Assembly: GCA_949752745.1 (NCBI GenBank)
Contig: OX457024.1
Span: 50,179,347 to 50,243,346 of the forward strand
Direction of reading: 5' to 3'
Source of the DNA: Protula sp. h YS-2021
Taxonomy: Eukaryota > Annelida > Polychaeta > Sabellida > Serpulidae
DNA: 64,000 bases
Part shown: piece after piece, positions 44,373 to 56,134 of the stretch
Layout of the letters: each line of letters opens with the position of its first letter
How positions within the stretch are numbered: the stretch's first letter is position 1
Translations under genes and position numbers: made by a program
Notes under the pieces: generated by a model
Database searches by the model: none
Told to the model about the DNA's origin: nothing
The model's input: only the letters and a program-made list of their open reading frames with translations

Positions 44373-45692
44373 TTGCAGACAACTGTGTTTTCCAAGCTAA
44401 TGCCCAACGCCTTTATGTGTCACGTTTGTAACAAAACGTTTGGCAGGAAAGATACTCTAAACAGACATATGCTGAAGCATGTTAATTTCAACCTTCACCA
44501 TTGTGGCGGTTGTGGGGTCACATTTACAGATAAAGACAGCCTTCTACGCCATAGACGTATGTACCACGAAATTTTAGCAGAAAAACCTATAAACAGTTAA
44601 AAAAATCTCCCCAGTAGTTTTATAACCTCACAAAGATACGGGATGGAGAAGTGTCAAATTCAACACCTACAACACGGTTTTATTAGGTCAATGTGAAAGA
44701 CCTAGAAGTAAGGGATGTAAAACAAATTCTCAATACTTTGAAAATCCTTTTCATATCAATTATGGCAGAGGTCACCGAGAAGGCCAGTGACAATGACCTA
44801 ATTCGAATGGCTGTTCAGAGTCCCGAATTGGATTCCCAATACAACTTCCCTTTATGAAAAAGTCCCAGCTGACAGTTGATCATTTCTTGGGGGAAATTCA
44901 AATAGTGCTGCAGTCTCTTGAACAATTTGTTCTGGACGGAAGCTTTGAATTCGACATTCTACACACAAAACTACCAAGAGGCAGTGGCAAAACGCTAGGG
45001 GACATTGATTTGGAGGAATTTTCGATAGGAGAAAAGTGTATTATACGCATACGCAATTACCTCTGCTGTGTCCGAGCTATTGTGACTCCAAAGCAAAGAC
45101 TGATCAACACTCATTGTACACTAGCATACGTCAAGGAAAGTTTATTCAAAAAGAACTGGCCAAAGATCGGCATCATATTGCGGGTGTGCAATTAGGAAAC
45201 TGTGGTATAGATAAGATCAAACAGTTTCAGTCCGTTCTCCCCGACTATCAGATCTATGTTGTATCACGTGACCGCTTTAATGGCATTATTTACTCTGAGT
45301 CCGACCCAGACAAGAAGATGGCAATCACTACGATGTCATTACATCCATGCCAGCTTTCCTGAACAGAAGGTATTACTGCCACATATGTCAGAAGGGTTAT
45401 AACAATAAGGAGCAGCATGAGTGTAATAATCCCTGCCGTCTTTGCCGTAAAATCCACAAGGAGAACGTACATACTGCAGTGGATGTCATAGATGTTTCAC
45501 AGGCACACAGTGCCTTTAATTACACTGGAAGCAAACCGAGATGGGAAGCCCTACGTGCAACATGTATAACCGATGTAGAGATAGAGACCAGCTGATCAAG
45601 AAAAAAAAAAAAAAACACAAACGAAATCACAAATGTGGTGAAATGTATTGCAACACCTGTAAAGACCACTTTCTACCTGGACACCAATGCTT
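44373..45692 (+). pseudogene. Polinton/adintovirus-like DNA polymerase B fragment
   Basis: This is a decayed N-terminal part of a protein-primed family-B DNA polymerase of the Polinton (Maverick)/adintovirus type. A pair of C2H2 zinc fingers comes first (44413-44568, CHVCNKTF and CGGCGVTF). A conserved N-terminal block follows (44854-45170, with LPRGSGKTLG). In another frame comes a block with AGVQLGNCGIDKI and YQIYVVSRDRF (45170-45300). In a third frame is a Cys-rich block with MPAFLNRRYYCHICQKGYN (45347-45480), and then CGEMYCNTCKDHFLPGHQCF (45640-45692). The frame changes at least three times and the exonuclease and polymerase domains are absent. It is a fossil insertion, not a working gene. 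Confidence 0.85.
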
Positions 45693-46083
45693 TATTATTA
45701 TTATACGTAATTCTTATGACGCGCTTTATATAATTAAATCTCTAAGAGCTTACAAACATAAATACATAAGCATGAATACACATAGTCTAAAAAAACATTA
45801 AAAAGTACTTATAAAAACAACAACAGTAAATAGCATCTAATAATACTGACTGAACAAATAGGTTTTTTAAAAGTCTTCTGAAACATAAGATAGAAGAAGA
45901 ACTTTTAATATGAATCGGAAGATCATTCCACAGCTTCGGCGCAAACACTTCGAATGATTTGTCTCCCATTTTAGAACTAGTTTTTGGAATGACTAGCTGT
46001 AAATAACACCCATCGGAGATGACGATTCGATCAGCAAAAAACAAACGTACATATTCTTTGATTTTAATGTACCCAAGACACAC
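45693..46083 (-). pseudogene. LINE 3' end (non-LTR reverse transcriptase C-terminus)
   Basis: The minus strand from 46083 encodes SSKMGDKSFEVFAPKLWNDL, then PIHIKSSSSILCFRRLLKNL. This is the well-known C-terminal tail of CR1/Jockey-type LINE ORF2 proteins. The 3' untranslated part includes TATATAAAGCGCGTCATAAG and ends in a short ATAATAATAA tail at about 45693. It is a 5'-truncated copy, inserted head-on against the polymerase fragment immediately to its left. Confidence 0.85.
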
Positions 46084-47454
46084 AGGTTCAACGTGAAAAG
46101 GGTTATTTTTACACTCCGACGACGCTTGCCGGTCTACTGTGGGTACATTCTTTTGGACCTCTCAGGAAACTGAGAATCCACTCTTCAAAAAGACCAGAAA
46201 AGCTTCAGCGACACCGTTCAAAAGAGCACGTCTAAAAAAAAAGATCGAGGAAAAAACACAATTTTAGTTATTTGGTGCTTATTTCAGTATGTAATTTATA
46301 CACCCAGAGATATATCTTGTGACAATCGTTTGTTGCGGCATTGTTTGAAATGTGATCTGCTTTACCTCATAAAGTCCCTGCCACTTCAGAAGTATCAACG
46401 GTGATACAGATTCGACCTTACCCTATAGTATTGATGTTAAACTTTTGGATCCTCTTGTATTTCACTATGCATTGGGCAATCACATCTAAAATCTTTTTCT
46501 AATTAAATTTCAACTGGTAAATATCTATATTTCATATGCATTTTGGCAAATAAGTTGTAGAAATACCTTTGTTTACATTTCCGCTATCTTGTGTCCGACT
46601 TTCGCCAGAGAAATTTTCCGAGACGAAAACTGATAACGAGAAATTATCCAAAAGAACACCTCTCGTTTTTCCGAGACGATCCAAAAGAACGTACCTATAA
46701 CAAAGAATGCCCCGCATAACGTTTTCAAGAAGCAGATTGCATAGTGAACACATACAGTTATTGTTTTGTCTTCTGGTTACAACATTCTTTATATTAGTAT
46801 TTGTTTTTGGTAAGATATACTGTTATATTGGAGTATTGCGCAAAAACTTGGATTATCGCCCAATGGTCAACTAACATTCGAGGTTCCGATGAAGGATAAG
46901 CCAATTCGCACATTCGGGTCTTTCCGGTGGAGGTGTTGTTTCGACTGTAAATTTTTTGGGATAAATTATCAAGAAATGATAAGGGAAAACATCAAAATTC
47001 TAATTTTCTTTCAACATGGACACTTTCCAATTTATAAAGCCATCATATGATCTTTTAAAAACTATTTTACATATATACTCAATCCCTTTAATAACCAACA
47101 TGTGAATATGTTTTTGGCAAAATGGAATTTTGTTTATTTTTGCCGTTTTTTCTATCATTTCTTTATATCCTTATCACACCGGAATTCAGCCGAAACGCAA
47201 AAAACTTTTCGGCAAAAGTCAAATTGTGAATTGGCTTATTGTTTCGAGTGCAATTTTGTTGGTTCTGGTTATTCCACACGCAAAGGCTGTCTTTGATTTA
47301 AAGGAAATTTTAATATTTGAATTAACCCCTTTTGTAGACACGAAAGTCTCAGTTGTAAAAAAAAATGAAAATTGCAATTGGGAAGTGTCTTATACTCGTA
47401 CAGCCTGATTATCTTAGCTCCCGAGTTAGCTCTTCGTGAAGTCACCCCTAAATC
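46084..47454 (+). other. Intergenic; one membrane-like ORF
   Basis: No gene is assigned. The + frame at 47130-47408 (92 codons) contains KRKKLFGKSQ followed by a hydrophobic stretch, IVNWLIVSSAILLVLVIP, that could span a membrane. No splice sites or homologues were recognised. A short inverted/duplicated motif (TTCCGAGACGA) lies near 46617-46675. Confidence 0.3.
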
Positions 47455-48210
47455 CCGCTGTGAGAGCTACGAAGCCATCCATTGTTCAGTTAGTAGGGGC
47501 CAATTGTACATATTCTGAGGGTTAAATCCTGCATAGCAGTCCCTATTATTTATTTATTTTATTTATTCTAACTTCAAACAAACATTATATATACAAATTA
47601 CATAATTGATAATTATAATAATGCATAAGTTGATTAATATTAACATCAAAGTAACAATATACTGATTTTCACTCGTAGACTAAAAATTAGAAGGGTAATG
47701 AAAGTTCATGTATAGTAAAATACACTTTCTGCAAAACAGGCTCAGCTTTAATGGACTGCATATCGTTTATATTTATTAGTTAAAATGGGGAAACATTATC
47801 TTCTATACTAAGCTGTCAGATGTTTGTTTACGTTCCGGGCTTTAATTGTCATGTGAGAAATCAATTTACCAAAAATTTAAATGAAGGAGTCGTGCGTTGT
47901 CGTAAAATTTTGACTCTGAGGCAGTTCTGACTTAAATAACTTGGTATATCTTTCTGTCAGAGCTACGAAGCCTAACATTGTTCCGCTAATAAGTGTAAAC
48001 TTCATATCTTTTGAGGCACTAATCTTGCAAACGGTTCCTGTCATTCAAAGATTGCAAAACAGGCAGTTTCAATGGGCTGCATATCTTTTATTTCTTCTTA
48101 AAGTGTAGAAAAGCCTGCTTCCTCAATCATCTGTCAAATGTTTGTTTACGTTTTGGGCTTTAAATATCATGTGACTGAAGTCAAGTGACCAAAAATTTAA
48201 ATAAAGGGAT
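47455..48210 (+). repeat. Diverged tandem duplication of about 320-490 bp
   Basis: AGAGCTACGAAGCC occurs at about 47463 and 47958. Two longer matching blocks containing TGTTTGTTTACGTT and GGGCTTTAA, then CCAAAAATTTAAAT, occur near 47820 and 48137. The first copy holds an extra AT-rich insert (47545-47700). It is non-coding. Confidence 0.65.
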
Positions 48211-48383
48211 TAATGATTTCCTGTAAAATATATACCCATATAATTGATAGATGCAGAATTAGGTATAAATTTATGATGTACACCACAATATTTCACTTCT
48301 ATATTTTCTTCCATGCTTTTGAAATACCAATTCAAAAGGTTTTGGTGTAGAATTAAATTTATTTTCACTTTTGTGCCAAGATT

Positions 48384-50655
48384 CGGGGTGGCCACAGGTC
48401 AAGAAAAGCCTGAAAGCTCAGGGAAAAAAAATGAAAAAATATTGAGTCAGGAAAAATAGGGGGAAAAACACTGAAAGCCAGGAAAACTTATTTTGGAATT
48501 AATATTTTATTTATTTTATCTTCGAAAAGAAAAAAAAAACTATGATTTATCGGAATTAGTGTGACTATAAATAATTTTTCATAATTGTCCCTAATTACTG
48601 TCTGTTTCGACATACAGATGTGACAGTTGCTCGTTTATCGTTATACTGAGGCTTCAGTTCACTAGTTGCCTCTTTTAAGATAGGGTTTTTTAAAAAGACA
48701 CAGCTAACAACTTGTTTAATTCAGGACAACTAATTAATGTTTGTAGTCTGAAAATTTTCTACCCTGAAACAGTGCAAAACCTCTAGCGGTGAAAGCGTTA
48801 CTCGTAGGTCCATTGCTTTGTGGTCGTGATGCGAATGCCTCGGGTATTTACGACGTCGCGCTAAAGCCATGTTGTCATGTACTCATACAGATTGGCAAGC
48901 CTTGAGTTTCTGCCGTCATCGACAATGAACTTCCACTCCCGGTCTTTGTTTCCACCCCAAAGTGTTAAATAACTGCTTAATGTATACTAATTATATTTAT
49001 TCAAATCTTTGCAACTTCCTTCGTCGCGGTACTTGCCATAGCCTAATTGTAACAACAATGGTAAAACAAAAACTGTTTATTTAAAATAAGAATTATGAAA
49101 CAAGTAAGTAACCAGAATACAAAAATAGACTACCGATCAATAGAAGGTCGCAGAAGAATTAAAGAGTTTTCATTATTTTAGGCTGTAACCATTATAAACA
49201 GTATTTCTTGCGTTTGAAAAACAAAAAAAAAAAAAAAAAAAAAAAAACACAAACGAACAAGAAAAAAAAGAAAGAAAGAAAAATGAAAGAAATGTGTTAT
49301 TTTTAAGTTTCCTACATGTTTCCAGTTCAAAAATGAACTACTGAGGAAACAGAATATAAATCAAAACCAAATATGAATTAAAGCTTTACACAATTTAGAG
49401 TTTTTGGCGGACCAAACTCGCCTCCCCCCCCCAAAAAAAAACGACAAATTTTTCACCATTAGTTCAGTTTAATTTCCGTGACATTCGATACATTGCAGAG
49501 TTCCTACTGCTATAGCCTAAAACATCTGGTGTCATCTGGTGTGCCCATTGTGTTTCTTGGTTGCAAAAAGGTGATGACTGCGTTGTTGGAAACAGTTGGC
49601 AGAACTTTCATTTCAAATTTTTTCTTTTTTTTTTTATTTATTTATTTAAAAAACTTAGCAGTTTTCTTTCTTTGTAGTCTGTGTAGTCTGTCATCGTGCC
49701 ATAACTATCTCATCGAGAAATAAGCCAGATCTGCTGGGTTTCCATAGTGATTCATGTTTGTTCTATATTTAATACTGTTAAGCTCGTCGCAGTCACCCTG
49801 AACATTTCGAGAATAATATCCGCACACATAGGGTCGTACAGCTTTGATGCTGAACCAGATTGTTGCTTAGGTGGACATTGTTCTGTCCTTACATTTCGTG
49901 GATGGTCCTAGACCAGACTTGTATTACTGGGTGATCCATCAAGTATGTCTGAAATGCTCACAGCTCGAAACCGTTGTGCTCCTTGCGATATCCCCAAAGA
50001 TTAACCGACAGTAATTCACAGCTTCCCTCTTTAACCTCAAGGCTGTGAAACTTGCAGATCAGTGTGGAATCAGATATTAATTTGCTTATGCTTTAACTGT
50101 TTAGCTTTTCCAGACCAACATAAACACTGAGAACTGACGCGAAACAATGGTGTGTTCGAATATGCCAGCAACTAAGTGTGAGATGATATTCTTCATCTAA
50201 TGTATCACTAATGGGGGACGACATTCACATGCCGTCCTTTACATATGCCGTCATGTTCAGTACACCTACTAGATGGTTGGAACTGAAAGACATAAAAATA
50301 ATTCCAAATCAATCATCCGTACACAAGTATGGTTAGGCATTGTATTAATGTAAGCTTTAATGAACATGTTGCTCAGTGAGATTTGTTAACAATCTATTAT
50401 CAGTCTAGGAGTCATCTATAAAATACATAAATGTGTATAGTGTTTCATCATAATTTTCAATTGAAAAATCTAAGAGGAGGCAAAGGGAATTGAGGAATAT
50501 CACTGTAGTCTGAAAAAATGAACCTCCAAAGTTAGGCGAAGTCGGCAAAATTTGTTCTTGAAAGTCAGGAAAAAAAAGGCCTCAAAGTCTGGATAAACGG
50601 CTCAGAAGTCAGAAAAAGCCAGGAAAATGACACGGGAAATTCTTTGGCCGCCGTG
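48384..50655 (+). mobile_element. Candidate 2.27-kb DNA transposon, non-coding
   Basis: The left end CGGGGTGGCCACAG and the inverted right end (CACGGCGGCCAAAG when reversed) match at 11 of 14 positions. Identical AAGATT flanks both ends (48378-48383 and 50656-50661), as a 6-bp target duplication would. Both end regions are rich in TCAGGAAAA words, but these are in direct, not inverted, orientation, which weakens the case. No transposase motif was found inside. A poly-A run (about 49227-49247) and unremarkable sequence fill the middle. Confidence 0.4.
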
Positions 50656-50661
50656 AAGATT

Positions 50662-52640
50662 GCATCCGTCGTCGAGCTGCGGAAGTCGACTCTTTACTTG
50701 AAAAACATCAGTAAGCTTGCACACACCCATTTGAATTGCGGGTCAATCCAAATAGTCCAGCATGCGGTATTTTTAATGGGAAAACAACGTCTTCTGGTGA
50801 TTTGATCCAGAAATGAAAAGATGGAAATTCCAGAGGAAGTGCAAGCACGTCATGGAACCAGAAATACGTTATGGATGCACCTTGTGATTACATGATCTGC
50901 ATTCAACAGGCGTTTTGGTTTTTTTCTTGGCATGACTCCCCTTTTTTAAATAGAGTGTCTGCTTTTACTGACAACCTCGTGGCAATGTGCCAGGATTACA
51001 TAAGTGATCCGGACTGTGTAATTGTATCTTGGTACCATGCAATATTGGAAAAGTGGCGTAGAGAGCAATGGTAAAGTTTGGAAAAATATTTATAGACATT
51101 CGACAGTGACTGGGCCGTGTTCTAAAAAAAAAAACTTGCACTGTTGCGTCTCTCGGACTACAGTCATTGTAATACTAACGGAATTCGCATAACCTCGACG
51201 TTATGCGACCCACAAACAAAATAGTTACGCAGGCATTTTGTTGTTGCTGCCAGTTAAAATCTTTTGTTAAAAGATCAAAACAGTTACCTATTGAAAAACT
51301 ACGGCTTGTGGTTGCGTAAACTATAATAAAACAAATAAATATCCCGGGGAAATTCTGCAGTATATTATGTAGCATGTAGATAGATATTTAGGATTATATT
51401 GTCATTTTATACCCGTGTTATTTGGGAAACTGTTAGAGAACGAGAGGTTTTGACTTCATTTTGGGACTCCATCACGCTCTCACGCTATATTAAGGGTAAC
51501 TTCTAGGGGTGTTACAGTTAGCAAGTGCGTCCCAATATACCCATCATAGTTGGTGAACAGGACGTTAAACACAAAACAAACAAAAGGTTCACACCGTAAC
51601 CGAAAACCGACCGCGGTTCTTCGGTTCCGTTAAAAGACCGAAAGAGATAAATCGCGATATTTTCGGGTTTTTTTTTTTTTTTTTTGGTAATTTTTTCACT
51701 GATAATGGACAGCTGTGAATATAAAACCTCAGCATGTTGACATGTTGCTTTTTTTGAAGAAAAATATGTGCATATGTCAAGTTATCACTTGATATTTTAA
51801 TGTGAACTGTTCCTTTAGATTTAAAGCTTCTTATAATATGTGTAAAGGCGTTTTGTTTATGGCGTCATAAGTAAAAACTCTGTAAATATTCTTAAGTTAG
51901 AACAAAAGTATAATGACTGCTGTGTGATATACTTACACTTAAGTTAGGTCAAAAACTAAAGTGATTGTTATAGGATATACTTTAATTCAACTGTAAGTTC
52001 GGTGGCGTGAAATAATACGTATATGGTGAAACATTACGTATACTGATTTGAGATATTTATGCTTAAATGTCGTTTCTTTGACTTTTTGAATATTTATAAA
52101 TATTTAAATGGGTGCAGGTATCGACACGCAAAATGCTTCTTACGCATCTACAAATGATGGGGAACATTTTAGCATAGGCATAACAGCTGTATTCGCCTCT
52201 GTGTTTGAGTTATAGGTTACACAAAATCATGTAACTCAAGTGTCGACAGACAGATAGACAGACGGACGGATGGACAAACCCGAATACTATACTCCATTGC
52301 TTCGCGCTACGCGGCGACTGGGTACTAATTAAATCATTCTTAGGTACTTGGGGAGTACCTGTTTTAGGCGCTTTGTCACCGAATAAATATTAAAGGTCTG
52401 ATGCTTTATTTAAAAAAATAGTTTCTGATGTACAAATTTGAAGGTTTTAAACGATATAAACTGGTGTTTTTGTTTCTAATCACATAGCTAAAAGAATTTT
52501 GGCTGTTATGTGATAAATATTTAGGTTAATACAAATATCATACCACCTGCGCAAAATTTTAACAATTTTTGTAAATTGTACCGAAAAAACGGAACCGAAT
52601 AATTGAAGTGTGGGAATGGTGTATCGTTACACTCCTAGTA
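50662..52640 (+). other. Intergenic, repeat fragments only
   Basis: It includes the 3' part of the SINE-like repeat (51515-51590, ending GACGTTAAACACAAAACAAAC). A minus-oriented element head lies at 52205-52330, with a GACA/GGAC tract at 52245-52275. The frame at 50871-51074 has no known motif. Confidence 0.45.
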
Positions 52641-53480
52641 ACTTCCTGACCTGTAGTTTGACCTACATTTTCAAGGCCAAAGGCCACTAGACCTGAGCTG
52701 TCGATTTTGACCTCATCTTCAGATTGCACCCCTGTACAGAATAACATAAGGGCTTACTTTGTGATCTGAATTTTTACCTACATTGTTGATATCAGAGGCC
52801 AGATAATGTGTTTTATCTCGGTATCCGTTAGAGGTAGAGCGATGATGACCTCATTTTTAGTTTCACACCCTGTACAGAGTAACATAAAGGGACTAGTTAC
52901 CTTCGAATGAACTGTGACCTTTTAAAGGTCAAAGTGGCCTGTTTTATCTCGGTTTCCGTTACAGATAGAGCGGTCGTGATATCGTCTTCGGACTCGTCCC
53001 CCTCTGCGGAGTTACGTAAGGGATAACTTCGTGATCTGAACTTCACCAAATTTTCAAGGTCACAGCTCACGTGACCTGTGTTATTTTGGAAACCATTAGA
53101 GATGAACAATTTCAACCTCATTTTCTGACTCGTCTCCCTCTACGGAGTTACATAAGTGATAATATCGTGATCTGAACCTTTCACCTACATTTTCAAGGTC
53201 AAAGGCCACATGACATGGTTATCTTGGAGATTGAAGGACTTCGTGATCTAAACTTTGGCCTTCATTTTAGAGGTCACGGGTCATGTGAGATGTGCTATCT
53301 GTTTAACCGTTAGAGATTTTGGCCTTATTTGTGGACCCCACCCACTTTACGGAGTTACATTAGGGTAACTTCTTGATCTGAACTTTGACCTGCATTTTCT
53401 AGGTCAAAGGTCTCGGACTTCAACCATCCTCGGGTAACATTTTTTAACATGTAACACAAGAACATTAAAATTTGACCTCG
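52640..53480 (+). repeat. Degenerate tandem repeat of about 135 bp
   Basis: GTGATCTGAACTT-type words, preceded by AGTTACATAAGGG and followed by TTTTCAAGGTCA, recur near 52760, 52900, 53030, 53165, 53245 and 53375. The basic step is about 135 bp, with deletions in later copies. No gene is visible. Confidence 0.75.
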
Positions 53481-53879
53481 ACTATGGGTCAAGGTCACAC
53501 ATACAAAAAGTCTCCGAATCCGTTAATGGTTTTGACTATACTTTGAATTCCAACCACCTCTAAATCGATTAAAAGTGATTTCCAGATTTGATTTCTGTCG
53601 CTACCCTTAGCTTTAAGTAATTAAATTAATTCCGGCCGCGTGCAGGTTTCTGTTCTAGTTCATGCCATAAACTATACCCCAGTGTGCAAACAAATGTAAC
53701 AAATTATTGCTGGAGATCCGTAGTTATTTGTATTTATTTTCACATACTTTGTTTACAGAAAAACGTAGGACAGAAATTGTGTATCATTACGGTAGTACTT
53801 TAAGAGCGTTTAGCTAATAAAGACATGGGGGTCGTTGCATCGGGTTTTGGACATTTGGGCCCTTTGCCATCTCTGCTCT

Positions 53880-54030
53880 GTCACTTCGGCCCTTCGTGAA
53901 TGACGTCTCGGGGGGGGGGGGGGGGCACTTCGACATTGGTGAATGGCGTCTCGGGGGAGGGCACTTCGGCCCTTCGTGAATGACGTCTTGGGAGGGGGGG
54001 GGCACTTCGGCATTCGTGAAAGACATTTTG
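53880..54030 (+). repeat. G-rich tandem repeat of about 50-65 bp, 3 copies
   Basis: Each unit has TGAATGACGTCT or TGAATGGCGTCT, a G-run of 5 to 16, and GGCACTTCGGC or GGCACTTCGAC. The Pro-rich minus-strand frames across it are repeat translations. Confidence 0.8.
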
Positions 54031-54966
54031 GCCCTGTTTATTTACCATCTTGTAAATCAGTGTAACATCTTGTAAGTCTTCACACTTTTTTTGCAAAGAA
54101 GAAAATGACTTGTGTTTGTTTGCAATATATTGTTTAAGAAATAACCCATTGAAGAAAGTATTTTTGCGTTTTAATTTTTGTCAGGTGTTCAACATTTCGC
54201 TAGCGAAATGAGGTTCTAGTTTATTTTTGGGCGGTTTTAATGCGGGATTACAGCTTAGTATGTAAGGAAGGCTTTAAAGAGTAAATATGAGAGATAAAAG
54301 TATCATTTAATAAATATACTTGCCCTCTGTAACACGTCCCACACCGTCCAGCATATAGCACCGAAAGGCACCTCTAACGCTAAGCCTACGTAAGTACAGT
54401 TATATTGCCCCTAAGCATCCTACATCGTGTGAGTGGCTTTTGCGCCATAACCACAGTGTTTAATACTGCGATAACAAATACGTTTTCCATGCCATATTTT
54501 ATAGTTCTGCCTCCCTGAGAAGAAGTCCATGTGCATATAGGCTATTCTACATTAATTCCTATGTTAGTTCAGGAATACAAAGTCTATACGCTAAAATACA
54601 AGTATCATTTTTTTTGTCCCTGAGTGTGAAATGATGAATGATGAATGATATATACATATTTCACATCGTAACCCAACTTGAGCAGAATTATCCCTGACAT
54701 CGGCATATAACAACTGTCAGGCAATGATCGTATTTTTTCAAGCTCTGTTTAATATGGGTAAAGCGATGTTAAACTAAAAAAGCGTTGAAAAAAATGTGCC
54801 TTCTGTCAAGTTTTACAATTCTGTCTAATTTCTTGGCAAACCAATACAGGGGAAAAAGTTCTCCAAGCCTGCTTTCGCTTCCATGCTCTTGTACTTGTCA
54901 AGTTTGTATTTGTTGTGTTGAACGAACAATAATAATCTGTATTTCTTTCAATTTCTCTGTTGACAG
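54031..54966 (+). other. Intron upstream of B3GAT exon
   Basis: It ends in a good acceptor: a pyrimidine-rich stretch (CAATTTCTCTGTTGACAG) directly before 54967. No upstream coding exon was recognised. Confidence 0.5.
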
Positions 54967-55526
54967 GAATGTGGAAACCAGAAGGTTCTTATGATCTCAA
55001 AGACCAACAGGCATACACTAAGTTGTTGCATATGCAAAAAGAGTACGAGAATAAACTTGCGAGATTGTCGGAGATGCAGAAGACAGTAGCAAAACTCCAC
55101 GCTATGTTTCGTAAACAGTTTCCCGATCGATTGGATAGTTATGAACCGAAAGATCTACCTGTTATATTTGTTATCACGCCTACGTATAAGCGGCCTGTGC
55201 AGAAAGCTGAGTTGACCCGACTGGCTCATACCCTCCTACACGTGCCGAAATTACACTGGGTCATCGTCGAAGATAGTTCTAATAAAAGTTCTCTAGTTGC
55301 AACACTTCTACGGAAAAGCGGTATAAGCTATACACATTTAAACTGTGGAACACCTGCAGAAGATAAACTAAAGCAAAACGACCCTAACTGGTTGAAAGCG
55401 AGGGGTGTTTTACAAAGGAATAAAGCACTCGAGTGGTTAAGAGGCAGTGGAATGGATGTATCACGTGAGGGGGTGGTGTATTTCGCAGATGATGACAACA
55501 CTTACGATATCGAGTTGTTCGAAGAG
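54967..55526 (+). CDS. Beta-1,3-glucuronyltransferase, internal exon
   Basis: A 560-nt exon of a B3GAT-family (GT43) enzyme, a Golgi type II membrane protein that transfers GlcA from UDP-GlcA to terminal galactose of glycans. It starts after GTTGACAG in mid-codon and ends at GAAGAG/GTAAAA in phase 0. A stem region with a likely coiled coil (about residues 10-50, LLHMQKEYENKLARLSEMQK) precedes the catalytic domain. Visible motifs are FVITPTYKRPVQKAELTRLA, LHWVIVEDS, ARGVLQRNKALEWLR and VYFADDDNTY, covering the expected UDP contacts and the DDD metal site. It is family level only: B3GAT1/2 versus B3GAT3 cannot be decided from this part. The membrane-anchor exon upstream was not found. Confidence 0.95.
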
Positions 55527-56130
55527 GTAAAACTAGGAGGTTAATACACACCTTGCGTATATAGTTTATTTGATTACCGTGCTTTGATATAACACAAGAT
55601 GTTAATTTTTCTCTGTTCTATGCAGTACTTGTCTGACACTCAGTAGTAAATTTTTGTGCAATTAGTTCACATCGGTAGACGGGAAACATTTCGTTTTTGA
55701 TCCAGCCGACTATCGTCGGTGGTGTATACTCATCATAGGTCAACTGACAAACGGTCGACTGACCAACGCCTCAATGAAAAACGGATAACTGACCAACTTT
55801 TCTATCACAAATTTTGAGAGCCCAAAAACTGCCTCTCCTGAGTTGCATCAGACAAAACGAAAGCAAAGAGGTGCTGTCTCACATCAAAAAGCTAGTCCTA
55901 TAATCCCTTCTGTGTCATCGAGTGTCAGCATGGTAAAGATAATTCCGTAATCCCTTCCCTATCACTTAGTGTGTGATGTATCCTAGTTATCAGAGTCCCA
56001 CTTGTATCTCCAATAAAAGCCCAAACATGGTGGGGCTATGGTGTCGTCTCCGAAAGTTGTCTCAGGTAAGGGTTTTTTGCTATAAGTAGCAGTCCTTTTT
56101 TTCAGCACAATCACACCAGTTTTGACTGCC
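55527..56130 (+). other. B3GAT intron, no gene
   Basis: It includes an isolated element head near 55702 (AGCCGACTATCGTCGG) and a short run of CTGACCAAC words at 55740-55800. No coding feature is visible. Confidence 0.5.
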
Positions 56131-56134
56131 ATGT

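Noticed and set aside
44373..44600. Host C2H2 zinc-finger gene
   Set aside because: The two fingers are followed within a few hundred bases by Polinton-type polymerase blocks in shifted frames, so the fingers are best read as part of that fossil.
53810..54096. Pro-rich minus-strand proteins
   Set aside because: They are translations of the G-rich tandem repeat in three registers.
54785..54994. Open frame overlapping the B3GAT acceptor as the N-terminal exon
   Set aside because: It runs through the splice acceptor in a different frame from the exon and lacks the expected anchor layout.
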